Assembly: GCF_029227915.1 (NCBI RefSeq)
Contig: NC_079884.1
Location: 2,916,001-2,980,000 of the forward strand
From: Hydractinia symbiolongicarpus
Lineage: Eukaryota > Cnidaria > Hydrozoa > Anthoathecata > Hydractiniidae
Reading direction: 5' to 3'
DNA: 64,000 nt
Positions 13,638 through 27,700 of the stretch are shown here, piece by piece. Under the pieces are notes generated by a model. The model worked only from the letters and a program-made list of their open reading frames with translations, had not been told where the DNA came from and ran no database searches. Position 1 is the first letter of the stretch, and each line of letters begins with the position of its first letter. A program made the position numbers and the translations under genes.

Positions 13638-16600
13638 TGTCAATCCGTTTGAGTTACAACGGTTGCGTCACACATTCATACCAACATGTATTTAGCGATT
13701 TTTTTCGGATATTCCTAAGTTGTATCGCTTTCAACAGTCAAACGATTGACTGTGGGACTTAATTGAACTGACTTTGGACTTTGACCTTATAAATGTTATA
13801 AATGAGTCATTTTGACTACAAGAAATAACATTCTTCTTAATTTGACATGATTGTGGGAACTCAACGGTTGCACAGGACCCTGTGGTAGCGATTCATTTAA
13901 AAATTTAGATAAATAAGTCATTTTTACTGTGGGACCAATCCTAGCCGTTAGCGCGCACTGAAGATATAGAGACAGTTTCAAAAACTCCATTTCATTGACA
14001 TTCTAACGGTGTCAATCCGTTTGAGTTACAACGGTTGCGTCACACATTCGTACCAACATGTATTTAGTGATTTTTTTCGGATGTTCCTAAGTTGTATCGC
14101 TTTCAACAGTCAAAAGATTTACTGTGGGACTTAATTGAACTGATTTTGGACTTTGACCTTATAAATGTTATAAATGAGTCATTTTGACTACAAGAAATAA
14201 CATTCTTCTTAATTTGACATGATTGCTGGAACTCAGCGATTACATTGGGCGCTGTGGTAACGCTTTATTTAAAAATTATGATAAATAAATCATTTTTTAC
14301 TGTGGGACCAATCCTAGCCGTTATCGCGCGCTGAAGAAGTAGAGACAGTGTCAAAAGCTACATTTCATTGATTTTCTAACGGTGTCAATCCGTTTGAGTT
14401 TCAACGGTTGCGTCACACATTCGTACCAACATGTATTTAGTGATTTTTTTCCGATATTACTAAGTTGTATCGCTTTGAACAGTGAAACGATTGACTGTGG
14501 GACCTAATTGAACTGATTTTGGACTGTGACCTTATAAATGTGATAAATGAGCCAATTGGTCTCCAAGGAATAACTTTCTTCTTAATTTGACGTGAGTGCT
14601 GGAAATCAGCGATTACATTAGGCTCTGTCGTAGCGCTTTATTTAAAAACTTAGATAAATAAGTCTTTTTTTACTGTGGGACCAATCCTGGCCGTTAGCAC
14701 GCGCTGAATAAATAGGAACAGTTTCAAAGACTACATTTCATTGACCTTCTAGCGGTATAAATCCGTTTGAGTTACAACGGTTGCGTCACATATTCGTACC
14801 AACATGTATTTAGCGATAGTATTCGAATATTACTAGTTTGCATCGATTTTAACAGTGAAACGTTTGACTGTGGGACATAATTGAACTGATTTTGGACTTT
14901 GACCTTATTAATGTGATAGATGAGCCAGTCTGAATACAAGAAATAACATTCTTCTTAATTTGACATGATTGTGGGAACTCAACGGTTGCACAGGACCCTG
15001 TGGTAGCGATTCATTTAATAATTTAGATAAATAAGTCATTTCTACTGTGGGACCAATCCTAGCCGTTAGCGCGCGCTGAAGATATAGAGACAGTTTTAAA
15101 ATCTCCATTTCATTGACTTTCTAACGGTCTAAATTCGTTTGACTTACAACGGTTGCATCACACATTCGTACCAACATGTATTTTGTGATTTTTTCCGATA
15201 TTACTAAGTTGTATCACTTTCAACAGTGCAACGATTGACTGGGGGACTTAACTGAACTGATTTTGGACTTTGACCTTATAAATGTTATAAATGAGTCATT
15301 TTGACTACAAGAAATAACATTCTTCTTAATTTGACATGATTGCTGGAACTCAGCGATTACACTGGGCGCTGTGGTAACGCTTTATTTAAAAATTATGATA
15401 AATAAATCACTTTTTACTGTGGGACCAATCCTAGCCGTTATCGCGCGCTGAAGAAGTAGAGACAGTTTCAAAAGCTACATTTCATTGATTTTATAACGGT
15501 GTCAATCCTTTTGAGTTACAACGGTTGCGTCACACATTTGTACCAACATGTATTTAGTGATTTTTTTCCGATATTACTAAGTTGTATCGCTTTCAACAGT
15601 GAAACGATTGACTGTGGGACCTAATTGAACTGATTTTGGACTTTGACCTTATAAATGTGATAAATGAGCCAATTGGTCTCCAAGGAATAACTTTCTTCTT
15701 AATTTGACGTGAGTGCCGGAATTCAGCGATTACATTAGGCTCTGTCGTAGCGCTTTATTTAAAAACTTAGATAAATAAGTCTTTTCTTACTGTGGGACCA
15801 ATCCTGGCCGTTAGCACGCGCTGAATCAATAGGAACAGTTTCAAAGACTAAATTTCATTGACTTTCTAGCGGTATAAATTCGTTTGAGTTACAACGGTTG
15901 CGTCACATATTCGTACCAACATGTATTTAGCGATAGTATTCGGATATTTCTAGTTTGCATCGATTTTAACAGTGAAACGTTTGACTGTGGGACATAATTG
16001 AACTGATTTTGGACTTTGACCTTATAAATGTGATAAATGAGCCATTTGAATACAAGAAATAACATTCTTCTTAATTTGACATGATTGTGGGAACTCAACG
16101 GTTGCACAGGACCCTGTGGTAGCGATTCATTTAAAAATTTAGATAAATAAGTCATTTTTACTGTGGGACCAATCCTAGCCGTTAGCGCGCGCTGAAGATA
16201 TAGAGAAAGTTTCAAAAACTCCATTTCATTGACTTTCTAACGGTGTCAATCCGTTTGAGTTACAACGGTTGCGTCACACATTCGTACCAACATGTATTTA
16301 GTGATTTTTTTCGGATATTCCTAAGTTGTATCGCTTTCAACAGTCAAAAGATTTACTGTGGGACTTAATTGAACTGATTTTGGACTTTGACGTTATAAAT
16401 GTTATAAATGAGTCATTTTGACTACAAGAAATAACATTCTTCTTATTTTGACATGATTGCTGGAACTCAGCGATTACACTGGGCGCTGTGGTAACGCTTT
16501 ATTTAAAAATTATGATAAATAAATCATTTTTTACTGTGGGACTAATCCTAGCCGTTATCGCGCGCTGAAGAAGTAGAGACAGTGTCAAAAGCTACATTTC

Positions 16601-16690
16601 ATTGATTTTCTAACGGTGTCAATCCGTTTGAGTTTCAACGGTTGCGTCACACATTCGTACCAACATGTATTTAGTGATTTTTTTCCGATA
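13638..16690 (+). repeat. Higher-order satellite block, copy B of a 4838 bp-spaced duplication
   Basis: This is the second copy of the eight-monomer block at 8800-11850, with the same monomer order and the same diagnostic variants. It differs at scattered single positions: GACGTTATAAATG near 16391 against GACAATATAAATG near 11551, and GGTATAAATCC against GGTATAATTC early in the block. The low divergence suggests recent duplication by unequal exchange. Confidence 0.85.
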
Positions 16691-19600
16691 TTACTAAGTT
16701 GTATCGCTTTGAACAGTGAAACGATTGACTGTGGGACCTAATTGAACTGATTTTGGACTGTGACCTTATAAATGTGATAAATGAGCCAATTGGTCTCCAA
16801 GGAATAACTTTCTTCTTAATTTGACGTGAGTGCTGGAAATCAGCGATTACATTAGGCTCTGTCGTAGCGCTTTATTTAAAAACTTAGATAAATAAGTCTT
16901 TTTTTACTGTGGGACCAATCCTGGCCGTTAGCACGCGCTGAATAAATAGGAACAGTTTCAGAGACTACATTTCATTGACTTTCTAGCGGTATAAATCCGT
17001 TTGAGTTACAACGGTTGCGTCACATATTCGTACCAACATGTATTTAGCGATAGTATTCGGATATTACTAGTTTGCATCGATTTTAACAGTGAAACGTTTG
17101 ACTGTGGGACATAATTGAACTGATTTTGGACTTTCACCTTATAAATGTTATAAATGAGTCATTTTGACTACAAGAAATAACATTCTTCTTAATTTGACAT
17201 GATTGCTGGAACTCAGCGATTACACTGGGCGCTGTGGTAACGCTTTATTTAAAAATTATGATAAATAAATCACTTTTTACTGTGGGACCAATCCTAGCCG
17301 TTATCGCGCGCTGAAGAAGTAGAGACAGTTTCAAAAGCTACATTTCATTGATTTTCTAACGTTGTCAATCCTTTTGAGTTACAACGGTTGCGTCACACAT
17401 TCGTACCAACATGTATTTAAAGATTTTTTTCCGATATTACTAAGTTGTATCGCTTTCAACAGTGAAACGATTGACTGTGGGACCTAATTGAACTGATTTT
17501 GGACTTTGACCTTATAAATGTGATAAATGAGCCAATTGGTCTCCAAGGAATAACTTTCTTCTTAATTTGACGTGAGTGTCGGAATTCAGCGATTACATTA
17601 GGCTCTGTCGTAGCGCTTTATTTAAAAACTTAGATAAATAAGTCTTTTCTTACTGTGGGACCAATCCTGGCCGTTAGCGCGCGCTGAAGATATAGAGACA
17701 GTTTTAAAATCTCCATTTCATTGACTTTCTAACGGTCTAAATTCGTTTGACTTACAACGGTTGCATCACACATTCGTACCAACATGTATTTTGTGATTTT
17801 TTCCGATATTACTAAGTTGTATCACTTCCAACAGTGCAACGATTGACTGGGGGACTTAACTGAACTGATTTTGGACATTGACCTTATAAATGTTATAAAT
17901 GAGTCATTTTGACTACAAGAAATAACATTCTTCTTAATTTGACATGATTGCTGGAACTCAGCGATTACACTGGGCGCTGTGGTAACGCTTTATTTAAAAA
18001 TTATGATAAATAAATCACTTTTTACTGTGGGACCAATCCTAGCCGTTATCGCGCGCTGAAGAAGTAGAGACAGTTTCAAAAGCTACATTTCATTGATTTT
18101 CTAACGGTGTCGATCCTTTTGAGTTACAACGGTTGCGTCACACATTCGTACCAACATGTATTTAGTGATTTTTTTCCGATATTACTAAGTTGTATCGCTT
18201 TCAACAGTGAAACGATTGACTGTTGGACCTAATTGAACTGATTTTGGACTTTGACCTTATAAATGTGATAAATGAGCCAATTGGTCTCCAAGGAATAACT
18301 TTCTTCTTAATTTGACGTGAGTGCCGGAATTCAGCGATTACATTAGCCTCTGTCGTAGCGCTTTATTTAAAAACTTAGATAAATAAGTCTTTTCTTACTG
18401 TGGGACCAATCCTGGCCGTTAGCACGCCCTGAATAAATAGGAAAAGTTTCAAAGACTAATTTCATTGACTTTCTAGCGGTATAAATCCGTTTGAGTTACA
18501 ACGGTTGCGTCACATATTCGTACCAACATGTATTTAGCGATAGTATTCGGATATTACTAGTTTGCATCGATTTTAACAGTGAAACGTTTGACTGTGGGAC
18601 ATAATTGAACTGATTTTGGACTTTGAACTTATTAATGTGATAGATGAGCCAGTCTGAATACAAGAAATAACATTCTTCTTAATTTGACATGATTGTGGGA
18701 ACTCAACGGTTGCACAGGACCCTGTGGTAGCGATTCATTCAATAATTTAGATAAATAAGTTATTTCTACTGTGGGACCAATCCTAGCCGTTATCGCGCGC
18801 TGAAGAAGTAGAGACAGTTTCAAAAGCTACATTTCATTGATTTTCTAACGGTGTCAATCCTTTTGAGTTACAACGGTTGCGTCACACATTCGTACCAACA
18901 TGTATTTAGTGATTTTTTTCCGATATTACTAAGTTGTATCGCTTTCAACAGTGAAACGATTGACTGTGGGACCTAATTGAGCTGATTTTGGACTTTGACC
19001 TTATAAATGTGATAAACGAGCCAATTGGTCTCCAAGGAATAACTTTCTTCTTAATTTGACGTAAGTGGCGGAATTCAGCGATTACATTAGGCTCTGTCGT
19101 AGCGCTTTATTTAAAAACTTAGATAAATAAGTCTTTTCTTACTGTGGGACCAATCCTGGCCGTTAGCGCGCGCTGAAGATATAGAGACAGTTTTAAAATC
19201 TCCATTTCATTGACTTTCTAACGGTCTAAATTCGTTTGACTTACAACGGTTGCATCACACATTCGTACCAACATGTATTTTGTGATTTTTTCCGATATTA
19301 CTAAGTCGTATCACTTCCAACAGTGCAACGATTGACTGGGGGACTTAACTGAACTGATTTTGGACTTTGACCTTATAAATGTTATAAATGAGTCATTTTG
19401 ACTACAAGAAATAACATTCTTCTTAATTTGACATGATTGCTGGAACTCAGCGATTACACTGGGCGCTGTGGTAACGCTTTATTTAAAAATTATGATAAAT
19501 AAATCACTTTTTACTGTGGGACCAATCCTAGCCGTTATCGCGCGCTGAAGAAGTAGAGACAGTTTCAAAAGCTACATTTCATTGATTTTCTAACGGTGTC

Positions 19601-21000
19601 GATCCTTTTGAGTTACAACGGTTGCGTCACACATTCGTACCAACATGTATTTAGTGATTTTTTTCCGATATTACTAAGTTGTGTCGCTTTCAACAGTGAA
19701 ACGATTGACTGTGGGACCTAATTGAACTGATTTTAGACTTTGACCTTATAAATGTGATAAATGAGCCAATTGGTCTCCAAGGAATAACTTTCTTCTTAAT
19801 TTGACGTGAGTGCCGGAATTCAGCGATTACATTAGGCTCTGTCGTAGCGCTTTATTTAAAAACTTAGATAAATAAGTCTTTTCTTACTGTGGGACCAATC
19901 CTGGCCGTTAGCACGCGCTGAATAAATAGGAACAGTTTCAAAGACTAAATTTCATGACTTTCTAGCGGTATAAATCCGTTTGAGTTACAACGGTTGCGTC
20001 ACATATTCGTACCAACATGTATTTAGCGATAGTATTCGGATATTACTAGTTTGCATCGATTTTAACAGTGAAACGTTTGACTGTGGGACATAATTGAACT
20101 GATTTTGGACTTTGACCTTATAAATGTGATAAATGAGCCAGTTTGAATACAAGAAATAACATTCTTCTTAATTTGACATGATTGTGGGAACTCAACGGTT
20201 GCACAGGACCCTGTGGTAGCGATTCATTTAAAAATTTAGATAAATAAGTCATTTCTACTGTGGGACCAATCCTAGCCGTTAGCGCGCGCTGAAGATATAG
20301 AGACAGTTTCAAAATCGCCATTTCATTGACTTTCTAACGGTCTAAATTCGTTTGACTTAAAACGGTTGCATCACACATTCGTACCAACATGTATTTTGTG
20401 ATTTTTTCCGATATTACTAAGTTGTATCACTTTCAACAGTGCAACGATTGACTGTGGGACTTAACTGAACTGATTTTGGACTTTGACCTTATAAATGTTA
20501 TAAATGAGTCATTTTGACTACAAGAAATAACATTCTTCTTAATTTGACATGATTGCTGGAACTCAGCGATTACACTGGGCGCTGTGGTAACGCTTTATTT
20601 AAAAATTATGATAAATAAATCACTTTTTACTGTGGGACCAATCCTAGCCGTTATCGCGCGCTGAAGAAGTAGAGACAGTTTCAAAAGCTACATTTCATTG
20701 ATTTTCTAACGGTGTCGATCCTTTTGAGTTACAACGGTTGCGTCACACATTCGTACCAACATGTATTTAGTGATTTTTTTCCGATATTACTAAGTTGTAT
20801 CGCTTTCAACAGTGAAACGATTGACTGTGGGACCTAATTGAACTGATTTTAGACTTTGACCTTATAAATGTGATAAATGAGCCAATTGGTCTCCAAGGAA
20901 TAACTTTCTTCTTAATTTGACGTGAGTGCCGGAATTCAGCGATTACATTAGGCTCTGTCGTAGCGCTTTATTTAAAAACTTAGATAAATAAGTCTTTTCT
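16691..21000 (+). repeat. Satellite with a ~1490 bp tetramer higher-order repeat
   Basis: The junction CTGGCCGTTAGCGCGCGCTG followed by GTTTTAAAATCTCC occurs near 17667 and again near 19157. Related monomer order continues to about 21000; frames at 20118 and 21607 are 1489 bp apart. The unit is four monomers of about 372 bp. Variants such as GTGCAACGATTGACTGGGGG and GGTGTCGATCCTTTTG mark particular positions in the unit. Confidence 0.82.
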
Positions 21001-24000
21001 TACTGTGGGACCAATCCTGGCCGTTAGCACGCGCTGAATAAATAGGAACAGTTTCAAATACTAAATTTCATTGACTTTCTAGCGGTATAAATCCGTTTGA
21101 GTTACAACGGTTGCGTCACATATTCGTACCAACATGTATTTAGCGATAGTATTCGGATATTACTAGTTTGCATCGATTTTAACAGTGAAAAGTTTGACTG
21201 TGGGACATAATTGAACTGATTTTGGACTTTGACCTTATAAATGTGATAAATGAGCCAGTTTGAATACAAGAAATAACATTCTTCTTAATTTGACATGATT
21301 GTGGGAACTCAACGGTTGCACAGGACCCTGTGGTAGCGATTCATATAAAAATTTAGATAAATAAGTCATTTTTACTGTGGGACCAATCGTAGCCGTTAGC
21401 GCGCGCTGAAGATATAGAGACAGTTTCAAAAACTCCATTTCATTGAGTTTCTAACGGTGTTAATCCGTTTGAGGTACAACGGTTGCGTCACACATTCGTA
21501 CCAACATGTATTTAGCGATAGTATTCGGTTATTACTAGTTTGCATCGATTTTAACAGTGAAACGTTTGACTGTGGGACATAATTGAACTGATTTTGGACT
21601 TTGACCTTATAAATGTGATAAATGAGCCAGTTTGAATACAAGAAATAACATTCTTCTTAATTTGACATGATTGTGGGAACTCAACGGTTGCACAGGACCC
21701 TGTGGTAGCGATTCATTTAAAAATTTAGATAAATAAGTCATTTCTACTGTGGGACCAATCCTAGCCGTTAGCGCGCGCTGAAGATATAGAGACAGTTTCA
21801 AAATCTCCATTTCATTGACTTTCTAACGGTCTGAATTCGTTTGAGTTACAACGGTTGCGTCACACATTTGTACCAACATGTATTTAGTGATTTTTTTCGG
21901 ATATTCCTAAGTTGTACCGCTTTCAAAAGTCAAACGATTGACTGTGGGACTTAATTGAACTGATTTTGGACTTTGACCTTATAAATGTTATAAATGAGTC
22001 ATTTTGACTACAAGAAATAACATTCTTCTTAATTTGACATGATTGCTGGAACTCAGCGATTACAATGGGCGCTGTGGTAGCGCTTTATTTAAAAATTATG
22101 ATAAATAAATCATTTTTTACTGTGGGACCAATCCTAGCCGTTATGGCGCGCTGAAAAATTAGAGACAGTTTCAAAAGCTACATTTCATTGATTTTCTAAC
22201 GGTGTCAATCCATTTGAGTTACAACGGTTGCGTCACACATTCGTACCAACATGTATTTCGTGATTTTTTTTCGATATTACTAAGTTGTATCATTTCAACA
22301 GTGAAACGATTGACTGTGGGACCTAATTGAACTGATTTTGGACTTTGACCTTGTAAATGTGATAAATGAGCCAATTGGTCTCCAAGTAATAACTTTCTTC
22401 TTAATTTGACGTGAGTGCTGGAATTCAGCGATTACATTAGGCTCTGTCGTAGCGCTTTATTTAAAAACTTAGATAAATAAGTCTTTTCTTACTGTAGGAC
22501 CAATCCTGGCCGTTAGCACGCGCTGAATAAATAGGAACAGTTTCAAAGACTACATTTCACTGACTTTCTAGCGGTATAAATCCGTTTGAGTTACAACGGT
22601 TGCGTCACATATTCGTACCAACATGTATTTAGCGATAGTGTTCGGATATTACTAGTTTGCATCGATTTTAACAGTAAAACGTTTGACAGTGGGACATAAT
22701 TGAACTGATTTTGGACTTTGCCCTTATAAATGTGATAAATGAGCCAGTTTAAATACAAAAAATAACATTCTTCTTAATTTGACATGATTGTGGGAACTCA
22801 ACGGTTGCACAGGACCCTGTGGTAGCGATTCATATAAAAATTTAGATAAATAAGTCATTTTTACTGTGGGACCAATCCTAGCTGTTAGCGCGCGCTGAAG
22901 ATATAGAGACAGTTTCAAAAACTCCATTTCATTGAGTTTCTAACGGTGTCATTCCGTTTGAGTTACAACGGTTGCGTCACACATTCTTACCAACATGTAT
23001 TTAGTGATTTTTTTCGGATATTCCTAAGTTGTGTCGCTTTCAACAGTCAAACGATTGACTGTGGGACTTAATTGAACTGATTTTGGACTTTGACCTTATA
23101 AATGTTATAAATGAGTCATTTTGACTACAAGAAATAACATTCTTCTTAATTTGATATGATTGCTCGAACTCAGCGATTAAACTGGGCGCTGTGGTAACGC
23201 TTTATTTAAATATTATGATAAATAAGTCATTTTTTACTGTGGGACCAATTCTAGCCGTTATCGGGCGCTGAAGATATAGAGACAGTTTCAAAAACTCCAT
23301 TTCATTGACTTTCTAACGGTGTCAATCCGTTAGAGTTACAACGGTTGCGTCAAACATTCGTACCAACATGTATTTAGTGATTTTTTCCCGATATTCCTAA
23401 GTTGTATCGCTTTGAACAGTGAAACGATTGACTGTGGGACTTAATTGAACTGATTGTGGACTTTGACCTTATAAATGTGATAAATGAGTCATTTTGACTA
23501 CAAGAAATAACATTCTTCTTAATTTGACATGATTGCTGGAACTCAGCGATTACACTGGGCGCTGTGGTAACGCTTTATTTAAAAATTTAGATAATTAAGT
23601 CATTTTTTACTGTTTGACCAATCCTAGCCGTTATCGCGAGCTGAAGAAGTAGAGACAGTTTCAAAAACTACATTTCATTGATTTTCAAACGGGGTCAATC
23701 CGTTTGAGTTACAACGGTTGCGTCACATATTCGTACCAACGTGTATTTAGTGATTTTTTTCGGATATTCCTAAGTTGTATCGCTTTGAACAGTGAAACGA
23801 TTGACTGTGGGACTTAATTGAACTGATTTTGGACTTTGACCTTATAAATGTGATAAGTGAGTTATTTTGACTACAAGAAATAACATTCTTCTTCATTTGA
23901 CATAATTGCTGGAACTCACTGATTACATTGGGCGCTGTGGTAACGCTTTATTTAAAAATTTAGATAATTAAGTCATTTTTTACTGTGGGACCAATCCTAG

Positions 24001-27000
24001 CCGTTATCGCGAGCTGAAGAAGTAGAGACAGTTTCAAAAACTACATTTCATTGATTTTCAAACGGGGTCAATCCGTTTGAGTTACAACGGTTGCGTCACA
24101 TATTCGTACCAACGTGTATTTAGTGATTTTCTTCCGATGTTACTAAGTTGCATCGCTTTTAACAGTGAAACAATTGACTGTGTGACTTAAGTGAACTGAT
24201 TTTGAAACTTGACCTTATAAATGTTATAAGTGAGACAATTGGACTCCAAGAAATAACATTCTTCTTAATTTGACATGATTGTGGCAACTCAGCTGTTGCA
24301 CAGGACCCTGTGGTAGCGATTCATTTAAAATTTTAGATAAGTAAGTCATTTTTACTGTGGGACCAATCCTAGCCGTTAGCGCGCGCTGAAGATATAGAGA
24401 CAGTTTTAAAAACTCCATTTCATTGACTTTTTAACGGTGTCAATCCGTTTGAGTTTCAACGGTTGCGTCACACATTCGTACCAACATGTATTTAGTGATT
24501 TTTTTCCGATATTACTAAGTTGTAGCGCTTTCAACAGTGAAACGATTGACTGTGGGACCTAATTGAACTGATTTTGGACTTTGACCTTATAAATGTGATA
24601 AATGAGCCAATTGGTCTCCAAGGAATAACTTTCTTCTTAATTTGACGTGAGTGCCGGAATTCAGCGATTACATTAGGCTCTGTCGTAGCGCTTTATTTAA
24701 AAATTAAGATAAATAAGTCATTTTATGCTGTGGGCCCAATCCTAGCCGTTATCGCGCGCTGAAGAAGTAAAGACAGTTTCAAAAACTACATTTCATTGAT
24801 TTTCTAACAGGGTCAATCCGTTTGAGTTACAAGGGTTGCGTCACACATTCGTACGAACATGTAATTAGTGATTTTGTTCGGATATTCCTAAGTTGTATCG
24901 CTTTGAACAGTGAAACGATTGACTGTGGGACTTAAGTGAACTGATTTTGGACCTTGACCTTATAAATGGTATAAGTGAGACAATTGGACTCCAAGAAATA
25001 ACATTCTTCTTAATTTGACATGATTGTGGGAAATCAGCTGTTGCACAGGACCCTGTGGTAGCGATTCATTTAAAAATTTAGATAAATAAGTCATTTTTAC
25101 TGTGCGACCAATCCTAGCCGTTAGCGCGCGCTGAAGATATAGAGACAGTTTCAAAAACTCCATTTCATTGACTTTCTAACGGTGTCAATCCGTTTGAGCT
25201 TCAACGGTTGCGTCACACATTCGTACCAACATGTATTTAGTGATTTTTTTCCGATATTACTAAGTTGTATCGCTTTCAACAGTGAAACGATTGACTGTGG
25301 GACCTAATTGAACTGATTTTGGATTTTGACCTTATAAATGTGATAGATGAGCCAGTTTGAATACAAGAAATAACATTCTTTTTAATTTGACATGATTGTG
25401 GGAACTTAACGGTTGCACAGGACCATGTGGTAGCGATTCATTTAAAAATTTAGATAAATAAGTCATTTCTACTGTGGGACCAATCCTAGCCGTTAGCGCG
25501 CGCTGAAGATATAGAGACAGTTTCAAAATCTCCATTTCATTGACTTTCTAACGGTCTAAATTCGTTTGAGTTACAACGGTTGCATCACACATTCGTACCA
25601 ACATGTATTTTGTGATTTTTTCCGATATTACTAAGTTGTATCACTTTCAACAGTGCAACGATTGACTGTGGGACTTAATTGAACTGATTTTGGACTTTGA
25701 CCTTATAAATTTTATAAATGAGTCATTTTGACTACAAGAAATAACATTCTTCTTAATTTGACATGATTGCTGGAACTCAGCGATTACACTGGGCGCTGTG
25801 GTAACGTTTTATTTAAAAATTATGATAAATAAATCATTTTTTACTGTGGGACCAATCCTAGCCGTTATCGCGCGCTGAAGAAGTAGAGACAGTTTCAAAA
25901 GCTACATTTCATTGATTTTCTAACGGTGTCAATCCGTTTGAGTTACAACGGTTGCGTCACACATTCGTACCAACATGTATTTAGTGATTTTTTTCCGATA
26001 TTACTAAGTTGTATCGCTTTCAACAGTGAAACGATTGACTGTGGGACTTAAGTGAACTGATTTTGGACCTTGACCTTATAAATGGTATAAGTGAGACAAT
26101 TGGACTCCAAGAAATAACATTCTTCTTTATTTGACATGATTGTGGGAACTCAGCTGTTGCACAGGACCCTGTGGTAGCGATTCATTAAAAAATTTAGATA
26201 AATAAGTCATTTTTACTGTGGGACCAATCCTAGCCGTTAGCGCGCGCTGAAGATATAGAGACAGTTTCAAAAACTCCATTTCATTGATTTTCTAACGGTG
26301 TCAATCCGTTTGAGTTACAACGGTTGCGTCACACATTCGTACCAACATGTATTTAGTGATTTTTTTCCGATATTACTAAGTTGTATCGCTTTCAACAGTG
26401 AAACGATTGACTGTGGGGCTTAAGTGAACTGATTTTGGACCTTGACCTTATAAATGGTATAAGTGAGACAATTGGACTCCAAGAAATAACATTCTTCTTA
26501 ATTTGACATGATTGTGGGAACTTAACGGTTGCACAGGACCCTGTGGTAGCGATTCATTTAAAAATTTAGATAAATAAGTCATTTCTACTGTGGGACCAAT
26601 CCTAGCCGTTAGCGCGCGCTGAAGATATAGAGACAGTTTCAAAATCTCCATTTCATTGACTTTCTAACTGTCTAAATTCGTTTGAGTTACAACGGTTGCA
26701 TCACACATTCGTACCAACATGTATTTTGTGATTTTTTCCGATATTACTAAGTTGTATCACTTTCAACAGTGAAACGATTGCCTGTGGGACCTAATTGAAC
26801 TGATTTTGGACTTTGACCTTATAAATGTGATAAATGAGCCATTTGGTGTCCAAGGAATAACTTTCTTCTTAATTTGACGTGAGTGCCAGAATTCAGCGAA
26901 TACATTAGGCTCTGTCGTAGCGCTTTATTTAAAAACTTAGATAAATAAGTCTTTTCTTACTGTGGGACCAATCCTAGCCGTTAGCACGCGCTGAATAAAT

Positions 27001-27700
27001 AGGAACAGTTTCAAAGACTACATTTCATTGATTTTCTAGCGGTATAAATCCGTTTGAGTTACAACGGTTTCGTCACATATTCGTACCAACATGTATTTAG
27101 TGATTTTTTTCGGATATTCCTAAGTTGTACCGCTTTCAACAGTCAAACGATTGACTGTGGGACTTAATTGAACTGATTTTGGACTTTGACCTTATAAATG
27201 TTATAAATTAGTCATTTTGACTACAAGAAATAACATTCTTCTTAATTTGACATGATTGCTGGAACTCAGCGATTACACTGGGCGCTGTGGTAACGCTTTA
27301 TTTAAAAATTATGATAAATAAATCATTTTTTACTGTGGGACCAATCCTTTTGGTTATCGCACGCTGAAAAAGTAGAGACAGTTTCAAAAGCTACATTTCA
27401 TTGATTTTCTAACGGTGTCAATTCGTTTGAGTTACAACGGTTGCGTCACACATTCGTATCAACATGTATTTCGTGATTTTTTTTGGACATTACTAAGTTG
27501 TGTCGCTTTCAACAGTCAAACGATTGACTGTGGGACTTAATTGAACTGATTTTGGACTTTGACCTTATAAATGTTATAAATGAGTCAATTTGACTACAAG
27601 AAATAACATTCTTCTTAATTTGACATGATTGCTGGAACTCAGCGATTACACTGGGCGCTGTGGTAACGCTTTATTTAAAAATTATGATAAATAAGCCATT
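21001..27700 (+). repeat. Satellite array: ~372 bp monomers, mixed order
   Basis: Direct tandem monomers continue without interruption. Several variant classes mix here: AGTGAGACAATTGGACTCCAAG, GAGCCAATTGGTCTCCAAGG and GAGTCATTTTGACTACAAG. Related copies recur at 1116-1117 bp (25332/26448; 20118/21235), a three-monomer spacing. No gene was seen. Confidence 0.9.
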
